This document shows, piece after piece, positions 62,414-64,000 of a stretch of DNA of 64,000 nucleotides. The translations under genes were made by a program, and so were the position numbers. The stretch's first letter is position 1. Every line of letters begins with the position of its first letter. The stretch is from assembly GCF_000024785.1 (NCBI RefSeq), contig NC_013441.1, forward strand, positions 4,774,001-4,838,000, written 5' to 3'. The notes under the pieces were generated by a model. That model was not told where the DNA came from, made no database searches, and was given only the letters and a program-made list of their open reading frames with translations. The DNA comes from Gordonia bronchialis DSM 43247 (lineage in GTDB: Bacteria > Actinomycetota > Actinomycetes > Mycobacteriales > Mycobacteriaceae).

Positions 62414-63556
62414 ATGACCTCACCAACGGCTCCGGCGCTGAAAGCCCAGCGCCCCACCCACGACGCCGACATCGCCATCGAAGCCATCGATCTCGTCAAG
62501 CGTTTCGGTGACTTCACCGCCGTCGACGGCGTCAGCTTCACCGTCGGCCAAGGTTCCGTCCTGGGTCTGCTCGGACCCAACGGCGCCGGGAAGACCACCA
62601 CCGTCCGCATGATGACCACACTGTCACCGCCGACCAGCGGGACCGCGCGCATCGCCGGGCACGACGTCATCGCCGAACCCGACGCCGTCCGCCGCAACAT
62701 GGGCCTCACCGGGCAGGCAGCGACGGTCGACGAGATCCTGTCCGGCCGCGAGAACATCCGCATGATCGGCGGGTTGTACGGCATCGGACGCCGGGAACTC
62801 GCACGACGCGGCGACGAACTGCTGGAACAGTTTTCGCTCACCGAGGCGGCCAACAAGCAGGTCAAGTCGTACTCGGGCGGTATGCGCCGACGCCTCGACC
62901 TCGCCGTCAGCCTGCTGGCCAGCCCGCCGGTGCTGTTCCTCGACGAACCCACCACCGGACTCGATCCGCGCAGCCGCTCCGAACTCTGGGATGTGTTGCG
63001 CGGCCTCGTCGCCCAGGGCACCACGTTGCTGCTCACCACGCAGTACCTCGAAGAGGCCGACCAACTCGCCGACGACATCGTGGTGATCGACAAGGGCAAG
63101 ATCATCGCCCACGGCACGCCCATGCAACTGAAGGAGCAGGCGGGGGCGGCCAGTTTGGTCCTCACCGTCTCCGACGCCGCAGACATCCCCGAAGCCGAGG
63201 CATTGCTGCGCAAGACCGGTGCCGACGTCTTCATCGACGCCGGTGCGCGGCGGCTCACCACCGCCGCGGGCGGGCTTGCTGACCTCAACCGGGTGGTCGG
63301 CTGGTTCGACGAGAGCGGCATCGCCGTCGACGACCTGGGCCTGGCCCGCCCCTCCCTCGACGACGTCTTCCTGTCGCTCACGGGGCATCGCGCCGAGGAC
63401 GAAACCACGCGCGACGGCGACGCCAACACTGGCGTGCGCCGCGCCGCGATGCAGGAGGAGGCCGCAAGGAGCGCAGCGACGACGAAGAGCGGTGCTCAAG
63501 GGCGCACACCACGCGACGGCGACGCCGGCGCCAACACTGAGGAGACCAACCGATGA
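62414..63556 (+). CDS. ABC transporter ATP-binding protein, DrrA/daunorubicin-resistance type
   Basis: A 380-residue ATPase with Walker A GPNGAGKTT, signature YSGGMRRRLDLAVSL, Walker B PVLFLDEPTTGLDP and LLLTTQYLEEADQLADDI, all typical of DrrA. The DUF4162-like C-terminal domain (about 240-320) is present. A low-complexity tail of about 55 residues follows, built around a repeated DNA segment. The ATG at 62414 was chosen because the frame upstream lacks family similarity. The permease gene starts in a 4-base ATGA overlap. The substrate is probably a drug, lipid or polyketide. Confidence 0.92.
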   Translation: MTSPTAPALKAQRPTHDADIAIEAIDLVKRFGDFTAVDGVSFTVGQGSVLGLLGPNGAGKTTTVRMMTTLSPPTSGTARIAGHDVIAEPDAVRRNMGLTGQAATVDEILSGRENIRMIGGLYGIGRRELARRGDELLEQFSLTEAANKQVKSYSGGMRRRLDLAVSLLASPPVLFLDEPTTGLDPRSRSELWDVLRGLVAQGTTLLLTTQYLEEADQLADDIVVIDKGKIIAHGTPMQLKEQAGAASLVLTVSDAADIPEAEALLRKTGADVFIDAGARRLTTAAGGLADLNRVVGWFDESGIAVDDLGLARPSLDDVFLSLTGHRAEDETTRDGDANTGVRRAAMQEEAARSAATTKSGAQGRTPRDGDAGANTEETNR

Positions 63557-64000
63557 CCGTCACCGCAACCGGGGGACCCACCCTCGCCTCCGCCGACCTG
63601 ACCCACCCGACCAATATCTTCCAGCAGGCCTGGATCATGGTGAAACGCAACATGATCCATACCCGACGCATGCCCGAGATGCTGTCCGACGTGACGATCC
63701 AGCCCATCATGTTCGTGGTGCTGTTCGCCTACGTCTTCGGCGCCTCGATCCAGACCGACAGCGCCTCCTACAAGGAGTTCCTGCTGCCCGGCATCATGGG
63801 CCAGACGATCGTGTTCACGGCCTTCATCGTGGCCACCGGCATCACCGCCGACCTGGAGAAGGGCATCATCGACCGCTTCCGGTCACTACCCATCCATCCA
63901 TCGTCGGTGCTCATCGGCCGCAGCGTCGCGAGTCTGCTGCACTCGTCGATCGGCATCGTCGTGATGGCCCTGACCGGCCTGGCCATCGGCTGGCGCATCC
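63553..64000 (+). CDS. ABC-2 type exporter permease, DrrB-like, 3'-truncated by the window
   Basis: The first 149 residues are visible. The protein starts MTVTATGGPTLASADL and has NIFQQAWIMVKRNMIHTRRM, a helix with PIMFVVLFAYVFGASI, the DrrB loop SYKEFLLPGIMGQTI and DLEKGIIDRFRSLPIHPSSV. The last motif is the ABC-2 coupling segment. It is coupled to the DrrA-type ATPase by a 4-base overlap. The remainder lies outside the window. Confidence 0.9.
   Translation, partial: MTVTATGGPTLASADLTHPTNIFQQAWIMVKRNMIHTRRMPEMLSDVTIQPIMFVVLFAYVFGASIQTDSASYKEFLLPGIMGQTIVFTAFIVATGITADLEKGIIDRFRSLPIHPSSVLIGRSVASLLHSSIGIVVMALTGLAIGWRI

Noticed and set aside
1..64000. tRNA, rRNA, insertion sequence or prophage genes
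   Set aside because: No CCA-ended cloverleaf, rRNA core sequence, transposase or phage structural gene was recognised by reading. A tRNAscan and profile search would be decisive.

Overview
The window is high-GC actinobacterial DNA from a mycolic-acid bacterium of the order Mycobacteriales; Gordonia or a close relative is my best guess. The evidence is mmpL3 (trehalose monomycolate export), aftD (arabinan synthesis), a GTP-type PEP carboxykinase, an NDMA-dependent alcohol dehydrogenase, an R2lox-type protein and a KstR-type operator. The gene order also mirrors two blocks of the Mycobacterium tuberculosis chromosome, read in the reverse direction: the Rv0236A/aftD and Rv0228-Rv0224c block, and the Rv0211-Rv0204c block around mmpL3. 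The Rv names are recalled, not searched.

Layout. 1-14490 is an envelope glycan region: a DJ-1/PfpI end fragment, a DUF2613 peptide, aftD, a tiny membrane protein, an acyltransferase, a DUF3068 protein, a flippase, a CitE-like lyase, a large membrane protein, a GT4 glycosyltransferase and a methyltransferase. 14497-19911 holds an MmpS-like protein, a MacB/FtsX-type ABC exporter and a secreted phytase-like esterase. 20034-32658 is the pckG to mmpL3 core: pckG, a DUF6802 protein, two membrane-GTPase-like proteins, trmB, a NYN-domain protein, mmpL3, a PerM-like permease and a YbhN-like membrane protein.

32710-41321 carries a DUF3054 protein, a degenerate penicillin-binding lipoprotein, a pirin, and a flavoprotein/FadR/fatty-acid-hydroxylase operon with a FadR-like operator. 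It ends with an M13 metallopeptidase overlapping a small potassium-channel gene. 41433-50919 has an NDMA-dependent alcohol dehydrogenase, an MmpL transporter gene cut by one in-frame amber codon, an R2lox-like protein without key metal ligands, and a five-gene peptide/nickel-type ABC importer operon. 51082-58966 covers lipid and steroid metabolism: a KstR-type site in front of a meta-cleavage-type hydrolase, a nuclease-like gene between two long palindromes, fadB-fadA, a double-TetR regulator and a nucleotide cyclase. 59060-62169 is a molybdate uptake operon (HTH-TOBE, modA, modB, modC). From 62414 to the end lies a DrrAB-type ABC exporter whose permease gene runs off the window.

No rRNA, tRNA, CRISPR array, insertion sequence or phage gene was recognised, and no gene-free stretch exceeds 300 bases. 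The most unusual items are the ligand-depleted R2lox protein, the palindrome-bracketed nuclease-like gene, the penicillin-binding lipoprotein without its catalytic motifs, the amber-split MmpL gene and the pair of GTPase-like proteins with eroded P-loops.
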